Assembly (NCBI RefSeq): GCF_000153185.1
Contig: NZ_CH724153.1
Location: forward strand, 544,149-608,148
Length of the DNA stretch: 64,000 bases
Source of the DNA: Reinekea blandensis MED297
GTDB taxonomy: Bacteria > Pseudomonadota > Gammaproteobacteria > Pseudomonadales > Natronospirillaceae
Direction: 5' to 3'
Within the stretch, counting starts at the first letter, position 1; every line of letters starts with the position of its first letter. Position numbers and translations under genes: made by a program. The notes beneath the pieces were generated by a model. It searched no databases. It saw nothing but the letters and a program-made list of their open reading frames with translations, and was not told where the DNA came from. This document shows, in pieces, positions 34,917 through 44,800 of this stretch.

Positions 34917-35405
34917 CTATGTTGGTTTTTTTGATGCCCAGTATTGAGCCATTAGCTCATGGCTCCAGTCGGGTTGGATGACGGGTTGGCTGGGCAGGTT
35001 CTCCTGCCATACCGGCTTCAGATCGATCACCGGTGTACCATCAATGGCATCCAGGGCCTGTACATGTAGCTGACGGCCGTCTCGTTTCAGGAGTCGGCAA
35101 ATGGTATGCCCAAGACGGTTGGGCCGCATTCGCGCGCGCTGTGAGAAAATCCCGACCTTAGGCCATTCAGGGTTATTGCGGGGGTGACGCGATTGCATAC
35201 TGGTGGGCTCGTCGTCGTGCAAATGGAAATAGAAAATAACTTCAAGGTGGGAGTGCTGCTCGATACCTGCCAACATGCCTTCCGGCAAACGAGCATCGAG
35301 TTCGATGACACTCAGGTTATCACCCCAGAAGTCTTTGCTGTCTTCTTTACGACCACCACGCACAACCCCAACCGGGGCGATGGTCAGTTCAGTGAGTTCA
35401 GCCAT
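34917..35405 (-). CDS. TrmO/TsaA-family SAM-dependent methyltransferase-like protein
   Basis: A 162-residue beta-barrel protein of the UPF0066/TrmO family. Hallmarks are LTIAPVGVV at the N-terminus, a central LEVIFYFH, the SAM-binding segment VGIFSQRARMRPNRLGHT, and VIDLKPV. TrmO methylates t6A37 in tRNA. The full-length enzyme is usually longer with a C-terminal domain, and this short form overlaps an alpha/beta hydrolase gene by 22 bases within an aromatic-acid island. A role on a small molecule rather than tRNA is therefore worth considering; this is inference. Confidence 0.8.
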   Translation of the reverse strand: MAELTELTIAPVGVVRGGRKEDSKDFWGDNLSVIELDARLPEGMLAGIEQHSHLEVIFYFHLHDDEPTSMQSRHPRNNPEWPKVGIFSQRARMRPNRLGHTICRLLKRDGRQLHVQALDAIDGTPVIDLKPVWQENLPSQPVIQPDWSHELMAQYWASKKPT

Positions 35406-36100
35406 GATAAAAGGACCTCATTAACCTGCTCGGGTTGTTCCATGGTCGTCATGTGTCCCGAGTTTCGGATACTGTATACCGGAGCATCGCTGGCGAGTTT
35501 TGCCATTTCGTAATGGCGCGATAGTGGACTCCAGGCATCCTGATCACCGCAGATAAAACAGGTCGGACAGGTCAGTGTCTTCAACACATCGGAGGCATCA
35601 TATCGATTAAGTAATGCCGATTGCTGCGCTGCAAACTGGGTGTCCGTTTTCCGTTCGATCATGTCCAGAATGTCATTACATAATCGCTCATTTTGCAGAT
35701 GCTCAGGTAACACCATACCCTGCATCCATTCCTGGCCCATTTCCCTCATGCCCTGTTCTTTGGCTTTTTTAACCAGAGCCAAACGAGACGCAACTTCCTG
35801 CTGGCCTTTGTCACCGTCGGCCAATGGCAGATAGCCGGTGTCCATGAGCACCAAAGCCTGAATGCGCTCAGGGGCCTGCCGGGCGATTTCCAGTGCCACG
35901 CGGCCGCCCATGGAGTGTCCGATAAGAATGAACTTTTCGGGTGCGCCAGCCAGGGCGTGGGTGGCCATGTGATGCAGACGGTTCAGATCGCCAAAGTCGA
36001 CCACCTGAGTCGCGATATCAGCTTGGTTCAACGCGGTTTCCTGAGCACTCCAGACGGCGCCGTCACAAATAAGTCCCGGAAGTAAAAGGGCGCTGTTCAT
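35384..36100 (-). CDS. Alpha/beta hydrolase
   Basis: A 238-residue alpha/beta-hydrolase-fold enzyme. The nucleophile serine is in the elbow GHSMGG near residue 63, the acid is probably the aspartate of CGDQDAW, and the histidine is in RNSGHMTTMEQ. It starts two bases after the SnoaL-like gene and overlaps the TrmO-like gene by 22 bases. Ester hydrolysis of an aromatic precursor (for example a hydroxybenzoate or caffeoyl ester) would fit the surroundings but is not shown by the sequence. Confidence 0.87.
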   Translation of the reverse strand: MNSALLLPGLICDGAVWSAQETALNQADIATQVVDFGDLNRLHHMATHALAGAPEKFILIGHSMGGRVALEIARQAPERIQALVLMDTGYLPLADGDKGQQEVASRLALVKKAKEQGMREMGQEWMQGMVLPEHLQNERLCNDILDMIERKTDTQFAAQQSALLNRYDASDVLKTLTCPTCFICGDQDAWSPLSRHYEMAKLASDAPVYSIRNSGHMTTMEQPEQVNEVLLSWLNSLN

Positions 36101-36102
36101 AC

Positions 36103-36543
36103 TTAAGCCTCCTGAAGCATAGCGATGGTAAAAAGTGCTCGTCGTTCTGTGATAAGCCAGGTCTCGCCATTACGTTGCCAATGATCGTGGTATTCACCGA
36201 TCAGACAGCGCTGGACAGGCCATCCAAACGTGGGTTTTCCCCCTTCATTTTGACTTGCGGAGTAGAGGGTGACGTAGGCAATGGAATGCGCAGCGTTGTC
36301 TGAAATGTCCGAGACAAAGACGTTTGAAATGGTATGACGATTAAAGCGTTCTGCCGGGTTTTTAGCATAGGCCGCGGCAATTTCTTCACGGCCAATCAAT
36401 GGGGTCGCAGACGTTGGTCGGTACAACTTTCCCTGTTCGGAGAAATGCTCGGTAAAACGATTAAAATCTCGCTGATCCAGGTTGTACTGTGCCGACACCA
36501 GTGCTCGCTCAATGCGCCAGCAATCGAGTTCGTGTTGATTCAT
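36103..36543 (-). CDS. SnoaL/NTF2-like fold protein
   Basis: A 146-residue protein with the alpha+beta-cone pattern of the SnoaL-like (nuclear transport factor 2) superfamily: N-terminal helices (ERALVSAQYNLDQRDFNRFT), then GREEIAAAYAK and a C-terminal sheet with W-R-N-G-E-T-W. Relatives serve as cyclases, isomerases or small subunits of ring-hydroxylating dioxygenases. No large oxygenase subunit is nearby. It heads the operon with the hydrolase and TrmO-like genes and is upstream of the orphan DctP. Function unknown. Confidence 0.78.
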   Translation of the reverse strand: MNQHELDCWRIERALVSAQYNLDQRDFNRFTEHFSEQGKLYRPTSATPLIGREEIAAAYAKNPAERFNRHTISNVFVSDISDNAAHSIAYVTLYSASQNEGGKPTFGWPVQRCLIGEYHDHWQRNGETWLITERRALFTIAMLQEA

Positions 36544-36638
36544 AGTTACTCTCCAGTAAGGCTAAAGAGTAACGAAAGCCGAAAACAATAAGTAGCGATG
36601 AACGCATCGTTCCAAATGAAGAACGGTTAATTCGCTCG

Positions 36639-37529
36639 TCAGAGCTCGGCGCAGATTTCTTTTAGAAACTCAATGAAAACACGGGTGCGTGCACTTAACA
36701 TGCGTTTGCTGGTATAGACGGCAGACGCTTTGGCATTTTCCAGCAACTCAAAGTCTTCCGCGACCTGTACCAGTCGTCCATCAGCCAGCTCCTCTTTGCA
36801 GTAGATGCTCGGCAACAGGCCGATACCCAGTTTTTGCTGAATACTGTCTTTGATCATGATCGGATCGGACGTTTCAATCGCCGCGTTTAATGTGATGCTG
36901 TCTCTGGAACCTTTGTGGCGAATCGCCAGTGGTGTTTGGTTATAGCGGGCTTCACAAATATGAACGGCGTCGTTGAGTGTTGAAAGATCGTCGACTTGCC
37001 CGTACCGTCGCGCGATTTCAGGGTGCGCGACCCAGATCAGGCGGTGACTGATCAGTGGCACGGCAATGTAGTCGGAATCCGGCAGTTCACCCACCTGAAC
37101 GGCGATGTCAATGTGATCCCCGATGAGATCAACCGGCTTCGGGTTTACGGTTATATAAACGCGAACATGAGGGTAGCGACGATGGAACTCAGCCAGATGT
37201 TTTGAGACGATGAGGCGCGAGAACGCCATGGGTAAACTCACTGTGAGCTCGCCATTTGGTGTTGCGTTCAAACCGTTCATCTGAGCATCAGCCGACTCCA
37301 CCTGTTCCAGAATCAACTGAGCGTGTTTGTAGAAAATTTCACCTTCCTGAGTCAATCTCATTTGTCTCGAATTGCGTTCGAACAGACGAATGTTGAGATC
37401 CTGTTCTAAACGGTTGATAAAACGACTGACGCTGGATTTGGGTAAACGAAGCTCTCGGGCGGCGCTGCTGATGCCGCCGTGCTGCACCACGGCAGCAAAA
37501 ACAGGGAGGTCGGCTATGTTCCACTGCAT
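36639..37529 (-). CDS. LysR-family transcriptional regulator
   Basis: A 296-residue LysR protein with its winged helix at residues 5-64 (DLPVFAAVVQHGGISSAARE, KSSVSRFINRLEQDL, LFERNSRQMRLTQEG), of the CrgA-like branch, and a normal effector domain. It is divergent from the second ligAB pair (gap 104 bases) and lies upstream, on the same strand, of the SnoaL-hydrolase-TrmO genes, so it could control either. No second helix-turn-helix is present, unlike the two long LysR proteins of this island. Confidence 0.88.
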   Translation of the reverse strand: MQWNIADLPVFAAVVQHGGISSAARELRLPKSSVSRFINRLEQDLNIRLFERNSRQMRLTQEGEIFYKHAQLILEQVESADAQMNGLNATPNGELTVSLPMAFSRLIVSKHLAEFHRRYPHVRVYITVNPKPVDLIGDHIDIAVQVGELPDSDYIAVPLISHRLIWVAHPEIARRYGQVDDLSTLNDAVHICEARYNQTPLAIRHKGSRDSITLNAAIETSDPIMIKDSIQQKLGIGLLPSIYCKEELADGRLVQVAEDFELLENAKASAVYTSKRMLSARTRVFIEFLKEICAEL

Positions 37530-37633
37530 GAACGAATCGTCCTACTTATTGTTGTTGTTCCAATCATGCCAGTTATTTAGGCTTTTGACGAGCGTGCCGC
37601 AGAGCACCCGAATAGCGATAACCGGAGAGAAAC

Positions 37634-38858
<1,225 letters not shown>

Positions 38859-38869
38859 GGTCGCGGATT

Positions 38870-39769
38870 TTAGAGATCGGTTTGGGCTGCTACCCGCGCC
38901 AACGTATGGCAAAACGATTCTGCACTGGGCGTCAGCGGAGTTTCCCGTCGACGAATGATGTACAGCGGATAGTGATCAACGTCGTTTTCCAGGTTAAGTT
39001 TCGTTAGCCATCCCGAATAGACCGGATGGTTAACGAGCTTTTCAGGAACCAGTGCGATGCTGTCGTACTCTGAAAGAAACGACAATGTCGTTGTCAGTGA
39101 ATAGCTTTCCATCATTGGTTTAGGGGCATCCAAGCCTAAATCTGAAAAGATTTTCAGCACCAGCGGGCTGAGGTTTTCGCCCGCACCGATGTGAATCCAG
39201 TTTGCATCGTGCAGGTCTCGAAACTTGGTGACACCGGCAAACCGGCTACCTTTTCGGGTGACGACGGCCATGGGCATGTTTTCAATTTCTTCGACCATAA
39301 ACTCGTTTGCTGGCAGTTCTTCCCAGAGTGGGCAAACGGCAAAATCAACATGGGCCCGGCGTAACTGGTCCACGGCCATTGCCTGCAGGCCTTCGTAAAT
39401 TTCCAACTTGATGTGAGGATGTTGTTGGCGATAGACCTGAATGGTTTTAGGCATCAGGTTGATAGTCGATGTCGGAGCGACAATCATGCGTACGGTGCTT
39501 TCTTTTTCGCCTCGCAGCTCCATCATTTCCGCTTCGGCACGGCGAGCCTCATTGAGAATGGCTTGGGCGCGAATCAGAAACGTTTTACCGTAGTTGGTGA
39601 TTTCAATGCCCTGCGTGCCCCGGATAAGCAACGGGACCCCTAAGGACTCTTCGAGTAACTTCAGTTTTTTTGAAATGCTAGGCTGAGACTGACCCATTTC
39701 CTTGGCGGCACCATGAATACTCCCGGTATTGATGGTCACGACAAAGGTCTCCAGAAGGTCCAGTTTCAT
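38870..39769 (-). CDS. LysR-family transcriptional regulator
   Basis: A LysR protein of 299 residues when started at the ATG at 39769, which has GAGG six bases upstream and places the winged helix at residues 3-61 (LETFVVTINTGSIHGAAKEM, QPSISKKLKLLEESL, LLIRGTQGIEITNYG). A 16-residue longer start at 39817 is also open but adds no family sequence. It converges with ligB copy 2 and is divergent from a dienelactone-hydrolase-like gene, its likely target. The effector is unknown. Confidence 0.87.
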   Translation of the reverse strand: MKLDLLETFVVTINTGSIHGAAKEMGQSQPSISKKLKLLEESLGVPLLIRGTQGIEITNYGKTFLIRAQAILNEARRAEAEMMELRGEKESTVRMIVAPTSTINLMPKTIQVYRQQHPHIKLEIYEGLQAMAVDQLRRAHVDFAVCPLWEELPANEFMVEEIENMPMAVVTRKGSRFAGVTKFRDLHDANWIHIGAGENLSPLVLKIFSDLGLDAPKPMMESYSLTTTLSFLSEYDSIALVPEKLVNHPVYSGWLTKLNLENDVDHYPLYIIRRRETPLTPSAESFCHTLARVAAQTDL

Positions 39770-39933
39770 TGATGCCTCATCCGATGCAAAACTTGTTTTG
39801 CCAACAGGATAGCGCATTCTGATGCGGAAGGCTTTAAGCTAACACCGCCAGGGTTGGTTGACCTGAGTGTTAAGTCTGGTTCTACCTGATAATCAATGAT
39901 ACAAAAAAATGCGATGGATAATTGGAGAGAGAA

Positions 39934-40599
39934 ATGAATATCAAGTTGAAGGCGAAAGACGGCCATGCGTTTGACTGCTGGGTTCAGGCCGCTGAAGGAA
40001 AGGCCATCGGTGGTTTAGTCATCGTTCAGGAAATTTTTGGCGTGACCGATCAGCTCATCGCGGTTGCAAAACAGTATGCAAAACAAGGACTCAATGTGGC
40101 CATACCGGCCTTGTTTGATCGACAACAGCCCGGAACGGTCGTGCCGTTTGATCAGGCTTCTATCGGTCTTCATTTAATGCAGGATGCCAAGGTTGACGAG
40201 AACCTGGCAGACATCCGGGCCAGCGTCGAAGAACTGAGTAAAGGTGGACTTGATGTTGCGGTCATGGGGTTCTGCTGGGGCGGTGGTTTGGCCGTTCGGT
40301 GTGCACAGGTTTTGGATATTCGTTGTGCCGTGTCGTTTTATGGGACGCGCTTATCGAACTACATGAATCAACCCTTGGCCGTTCCTGTTCAGGGGCATTT
40401 TGGTGATCAGGATGATCACGTGCCAGAGGCCTTACTGAATGAGTTCAAAGCCCTTTATCCTCAAGCTGAAATCTTTGTTTACGAAGCGGGGCATGCTTTT
40501 GCAAATGAGTCTCGGCCGTCCTATGTGAAGGATGCAGCCGAACTGGCCCATGAACGAACTATTCGGTTTATAAAAAAACATCTGACTGAATCTGTTTAA
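39934..40599 (+). CDS. Dienelactone hydrolase family protein
   Basis: A 221-residue alpha/beta hydrolase of the dienelactone hydrolase family. The cysteine nucleophile is in GFCWGG (near residue 114), the aspartate in GDQDDHVP and the histidine in EAGHAFANE, the full Cys-Asp-His triad. I chose the ATG at 39934, just after a GGAGAGA site. True dienelactone hydrolases act in chlorocatechol ortho-cleavage, for which no other genes are present; a role on a lactone side product or another ester is possible. Confidence 0.87.
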   Translation: MNIKLKAKDGHAFDCWVQAAEGKAIGGLVIVQEIFGVTDQLIAVAKQYAKQGLNVAIPALFDRQQPGTVVPFDQASIGLHLMQDAKVDENLADIRASVEELSKGGLDVAVMGFCWGGGLAVRCAQVLDIRCAVSFYGTRLSNYMNQPLAVPVQGHFGDQDDHVPEALLNEFKALYPQAEIFVYEAGHAFANESRPSYVKDAAELAHERTIRFIKKHLTESV

Positions 40600-40640
40600 A
40601 GAACAGTCTGGCTCAGGTGAGTTACCGTACTTTTGGAGAA

Positions 40641-41444
40641 TTAATCGATTTCGATGGCTTCAATGACCGGAGCGCTCATTTCGTATTTCTTCAGGAGTGA
40701 ATCAAACTGCCCGCTGTCACGCAGGGACTGGAAAGCCTTATCAAAAGCATTCATGAAATTAATGGGAACGGTTTCAACTGAAAACCCGAAATATCCATGG
40801 TTAACGTAAATGGCCGGGATCAGTTTTTGCACGGGCACAGTGTCGCTGTCTTGTTGTTTTGCATCGTTTACGCTTCGATCGTGCGCAGCAACCAGGTCGA
40901 CTCGGCCAGAGCTCAGCATTTTCAACGCGGACTCAACGGATTCCACTTCAATAACTGACAATTCTGAGCGGTGATGATCGAACTGCTCGCCATAGCTCCA
41001 ACCAGCAATGACCGCAATGTCCAACGTAGCCAGGTTGGCATAATTGCGTTGCCAGTTTTGCATGTCGTCTTCCAAGGGTTGATCGGCTCGAGTGTAAAAA
41101 TACAGGTAATCGGAGTAAATCGGGTATTGGTTGTAGTTCATGTAGGTTGCCCGTTCGTCAGAATAGTAGGGGCCTACAAAAATGTCCGCCTGTCCGTGTT
41201 CCATCATGCGCAGGGCGCGTTTAAACGGTACGTGGGTAATCTGGTAGTCAAAGCCCGTGACGGCACTGATTTTTTCAAGCAACTCAACGCCCAGCCCTAT
41301 GGATTGGCCCTGTGTATTGGTTTCGGTGATGTAAGGGAAATCGGTAACGACGACCTGATAAGGTGGAGTTGCCCAAGCGAAGGACACCATGGCAAACAGT
41401 AGAAATAGCGTTCTCAATGAAGGGACCTGACTGTATACACTCAA
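40641..41444 (-). CDS. Periplasmic solute-binding protein (SBP_bac_3 family)
   Basis: A 267-residue exported protein with a signal peptide (hydrophobic core LRTLFLLFAMVSFAWA, cleavage after AWA). The rest follows the amino-acid-binding type 2 fold: GLGVELLEKISAVTGFDYQI, FKRALRMMEHGQADIFVG, and the final SLLKKYEMSAPV. No ABC permease or ATPase genes are adjacent. Orphan proteins of this group in gammaproteobacteria often act as sensors or have lost transport partners. Ligand unknown. Confidence 0.82.
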   Translation of the reverse strand: MSVYSQVPSLRTLFLLFAMVSFAWATPPYQVVVTDFPYITETNTQGQSIGLGVELLEKISAVTGFDYQITHVPFKRALRMMEHGQADIFVGPYYSDERATYMNYNQYPIYSDYLYFYTRADQPLEDDMQNWQRNYANLATLDIAVIAGWSYGEQFDHHRSELSVIEVESVESALKMLSSGRVDLVAAHDRSVNDAKQQDSDTVPVQKLIPAIYVNHGYFGFSVETVPINFMNAFDKAFQSLRDSGQFDSLLKKYEMSAPVIEAIEID

Positions 41445-41831
41445 AACACTACTTTAGAGTACCGAAGCCGGTTGTGCGAGTCGCCTACTGAGATCACGTT
41501 GATGAAACTGAATCACATAAGATCTTAACGAGACTGACATTTTTAACCCGTACTCTCATCTGAATCGGTTTTGGTTTTTAAACTGACAGCTTGGTCAGGT
41601 ATTTTTGAGAATACAGAATCTCCGGTAAAGCTTTCTGTAAAGCGGTTCTCCGAACGATGACCTTAAAGTATCTGACCAAATGTGCAGTTTACCATTGATT
41701 TTTTGTGTCAGGGGCGCGTAAATTGGCCCTAGGTCGAGATGGCTAATAATAATCAGACGCATCTGACAATGCGCGCATCCGACATACGCTCACACTCTCA
41801 TTCAATTCAAAAAAACTCTAAGGATAGTACT
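41445..41831. other. 387-base intergenic region
   Basis: The region separates the divergent solute-binding gene and the large phosphatase fusion gene. An open frame reaches upstream of 41832 to 41739 but lacks signal-peptide character, so I treat it as untranslated leader. No hairpin with a T tract or other clear site was recognised; promoters for both flanking genes must lie here. Confidence 0.5.
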
Positions 41832-44800
41832 GTGAAACTCAGAACGTCTTTGCTCGCGGCATCGATCGCGCTGCCATCGCTGACAATGGCCGCTGCCGAC
41901 CTGGAACGGGTCGTCTGGACCGAACAGCCAGACACCGAAGCGACGATCGCCTGGCGGCAGGTCAGTGGTGAAAATCCCCGTGTCGAGTTTGGTCAGGGCC
42001 AATCCCCCGACAGTTGGCAGACTCAGCCTGTCGAACAGGTTACAACTCTCGCGCATCCGGATGATGGCGGTGTCACGCTGGAAACTCATATAGCTCGCCT
42101 GTCTGGTTTGACACCGGACACGGCGGTTAGTTATCGAATCTGTGACAGTGAGGGCTGTGGTGATGCCTCTTGGTTTATGACCGCACCCAACACCCCGAGT
42201 GAGTTTAGCTATATAGCCGGTGGTGACTCGCGGACAAACCGTGAACCCCGTCAAATGGGGAATGAGTTGGTCAGTAAACTCCGGCCGTTGTTTATTTTGT
42301 TTAATGGCGACTTTACGGACGATGGTAACCACGATCAATGGGTTGAGTGGCTGGAAGACTGGCAGCTGGCCCGCAGCGATGACGGGCGTGTTTATCCGAT
42401 CATTGCGACACACGGCAATCACGAAAATGACGTCATCGACATGCTCAGTGATGTGTTCGGTATTCCGGAGTCGTCCTATTACGTGGCCAACATTGGCGGC
42501 TCAATGATGGACATCTTCTCTCTGAACTCAGAGCTGGAGCCGGGCGTTGGTTACGGCGCTTACTCGGACCAGGATGCCAGTGGTTGGGAAGTCCAGAATG
42601 AGCAGTTTGTGGCGGATGCGCAGGCGTCAGACGCTGACTGGAAGATTGCCAACTATCACCGACCAATGCGACCGCATACGTCGGGTAAAACAGAAGGCGA
42701 AGGCCGGATAGCGGCCTGGGCTCCGACGTTCACCGACACCGGCTTTAAGCTGATAGTGGAGTCGGACACGCACATGTCGAAGTACACCTTCCCGGTGGTC
42801 TACAGCCAGGACGAAGGCAGCTATCAGGACTTCAAACGTGACGATGTCAACGGCACCATGATCATCGGGGAAGGCTCCTGGGGCGCACCGACGCGTCCGA
42901 CCGATGATGACAAACCCTGGACCATCGACAGTGGCTCGTTTTGGCAGTTCAAGCTGATTCATGCGTCACCGGATGCAATGAATATCCATACCGTTCGCTT
43001 TGGCTCTGAACACGAAACGCTGCGTGGTGTTGAAACCGATATCTCTGGCGTGGGCACCCTGACGCAAGCTGATCAGAACACCAATCCATTCGCTGTACCG
43101 GCAAATCTGCCGTTGTGGCAACCACTGGCCGGTTCAGCAGTGACTATGACCTTGGACGGCTTCAAGGGCGCAGACATTGATAATCTGCAGCTGGTGGGCT
43201 CCAAAGCCGAGTGGGCTTATCTGGATGATAACTCATCCCCTGAAGGTTGGAATACTCTGGAGTTCGACGATTCTGGCTGGGCGCGTGGTAATGCGCAACT
43301 CGGTTATGGAGACGGCGACGAAGTGACCGAACTGAGTTTTGGACCCGACGCTGATAACAAGTTTACGACAACCTATTTCCGTAAGAGGTTCACCCTCGAC
43401 AATCCTGCGGATGTGATCAAGCTGACCCTGCGGTTGCTTCGAGATGATGGTGCGGTGGTCTACATCAATGGTCAGGAAGTGGTGCGTTCCAACATGCCTG
43501 AAGGCGATATCACGCCGTCAACCTTTGCCGGCTCGGGCATTGGTGGCAGCGCAGAAAGCACTTTCTATGAGTACGCACTGTTTGCCGATGCGCTGCAGTC
43601 GGGTGAGAACGTCATCGCGGTGGAAGTGCATCAATCCGATGCCTCGAGCTCTGACCTGTCGTTCGATATGGACCTGACGGCGGTCGTGTCCGACACGGAC
43701 GCGCCTTTAGCCGACGCAACCACAGAACTGACCGCGAAGCCGCTGTCGGTCAGTGAAATTCAGCTCAGCTGGAGCGACGATGAAAACTTCAACGAAGTGG
43801 GCTATCAACTGGAGCGCAAGATCGGCAATGGCCCCTGGGAAATTCTGACTTGGCGTCTGGATGTCAACGAAACCAGTTATCTCGATAAGAAGCTGATCGA
43901 AGGGGCGACCTATCATTATCGTGTGCGTCCGTACAATGCGGCCGGGCTCGGTGCTCTGAGTAACGAGCTGAGTGTGGCAACGCTGTCGAACCCAACACCA
44001 AAACTCTATGAAGAAACGTTTGAGTCCGGTGGCTGGGGTGAACTGACCATGATCAGCAAGGCTTCCAATGCCGACTGGGAAGTGGTTGAACGTTCTGAAG
44101 CCTTTTACGCTCAAAACAACGGCTATGGCGCCGACAGCGCCAGCGATGATTGGATCATTACGCCGGCGTTCGCACTGGACTTCTATGCCGATGCGCAACT
44201 GGCGTTTGAGGCGGCGTATAACTACGACGGCCCGCTGATTAATGTGCTGTACTCGAACGATTATGACCCCGCCGTAAACGATGACCCGGCGTCAGCAGAA
44301 TGGACGGCGATTCCGGAATGCAGCGCTGTCGATGGCGCACAGCCTTGCTGGAATGAACCTTCAACCGGCAGCTATGTCTTTGAGGTCAGTGAGGTCGATA
44401 TCAGCTCGATTGAAGGTGATAACGTTCGCTTTGCGTTCCAGTATGTGTCGACCGGCACCGGCGGTGGCGATGGCCGTTACTGGCAGCTCGACAACATTGT
44501 CGTTCGTGGTTTGTACGATGCGCCTGCGCTGGTTGGTGATGCCCTGAATGATGGTGTGCCATCTGACTGGTCTGTAGTCAGTGTAGCGTCGGATAAAGAT
44601 TGGGCACCCGGTACTCGTGCTGAACAGGCCGGTATTTTTGCGAACGGCTTTGGTGGCGACACGGCGAGTGAAGACTGGTTGATCATGCCAACGGTAGAAC
44701 TCAGCAAGGCCGATAATGCTGCTCTGGAGTTTGATTTTTACCAGAAATATGACGGACCGGCACTGAAAGTGATGGCATCCACGGATTACTCTGGTGATGC

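Noticed and set aside
39934..40599. Chlorocatechol or beta-ketoadipate pathway member based on dienelactone hydrolase similarity.
   Set aside because: No muconate cycloisomerase, catechol 1,2-dioxygenase or maleylacetate reductase genes are in the window; only family membership is supported.
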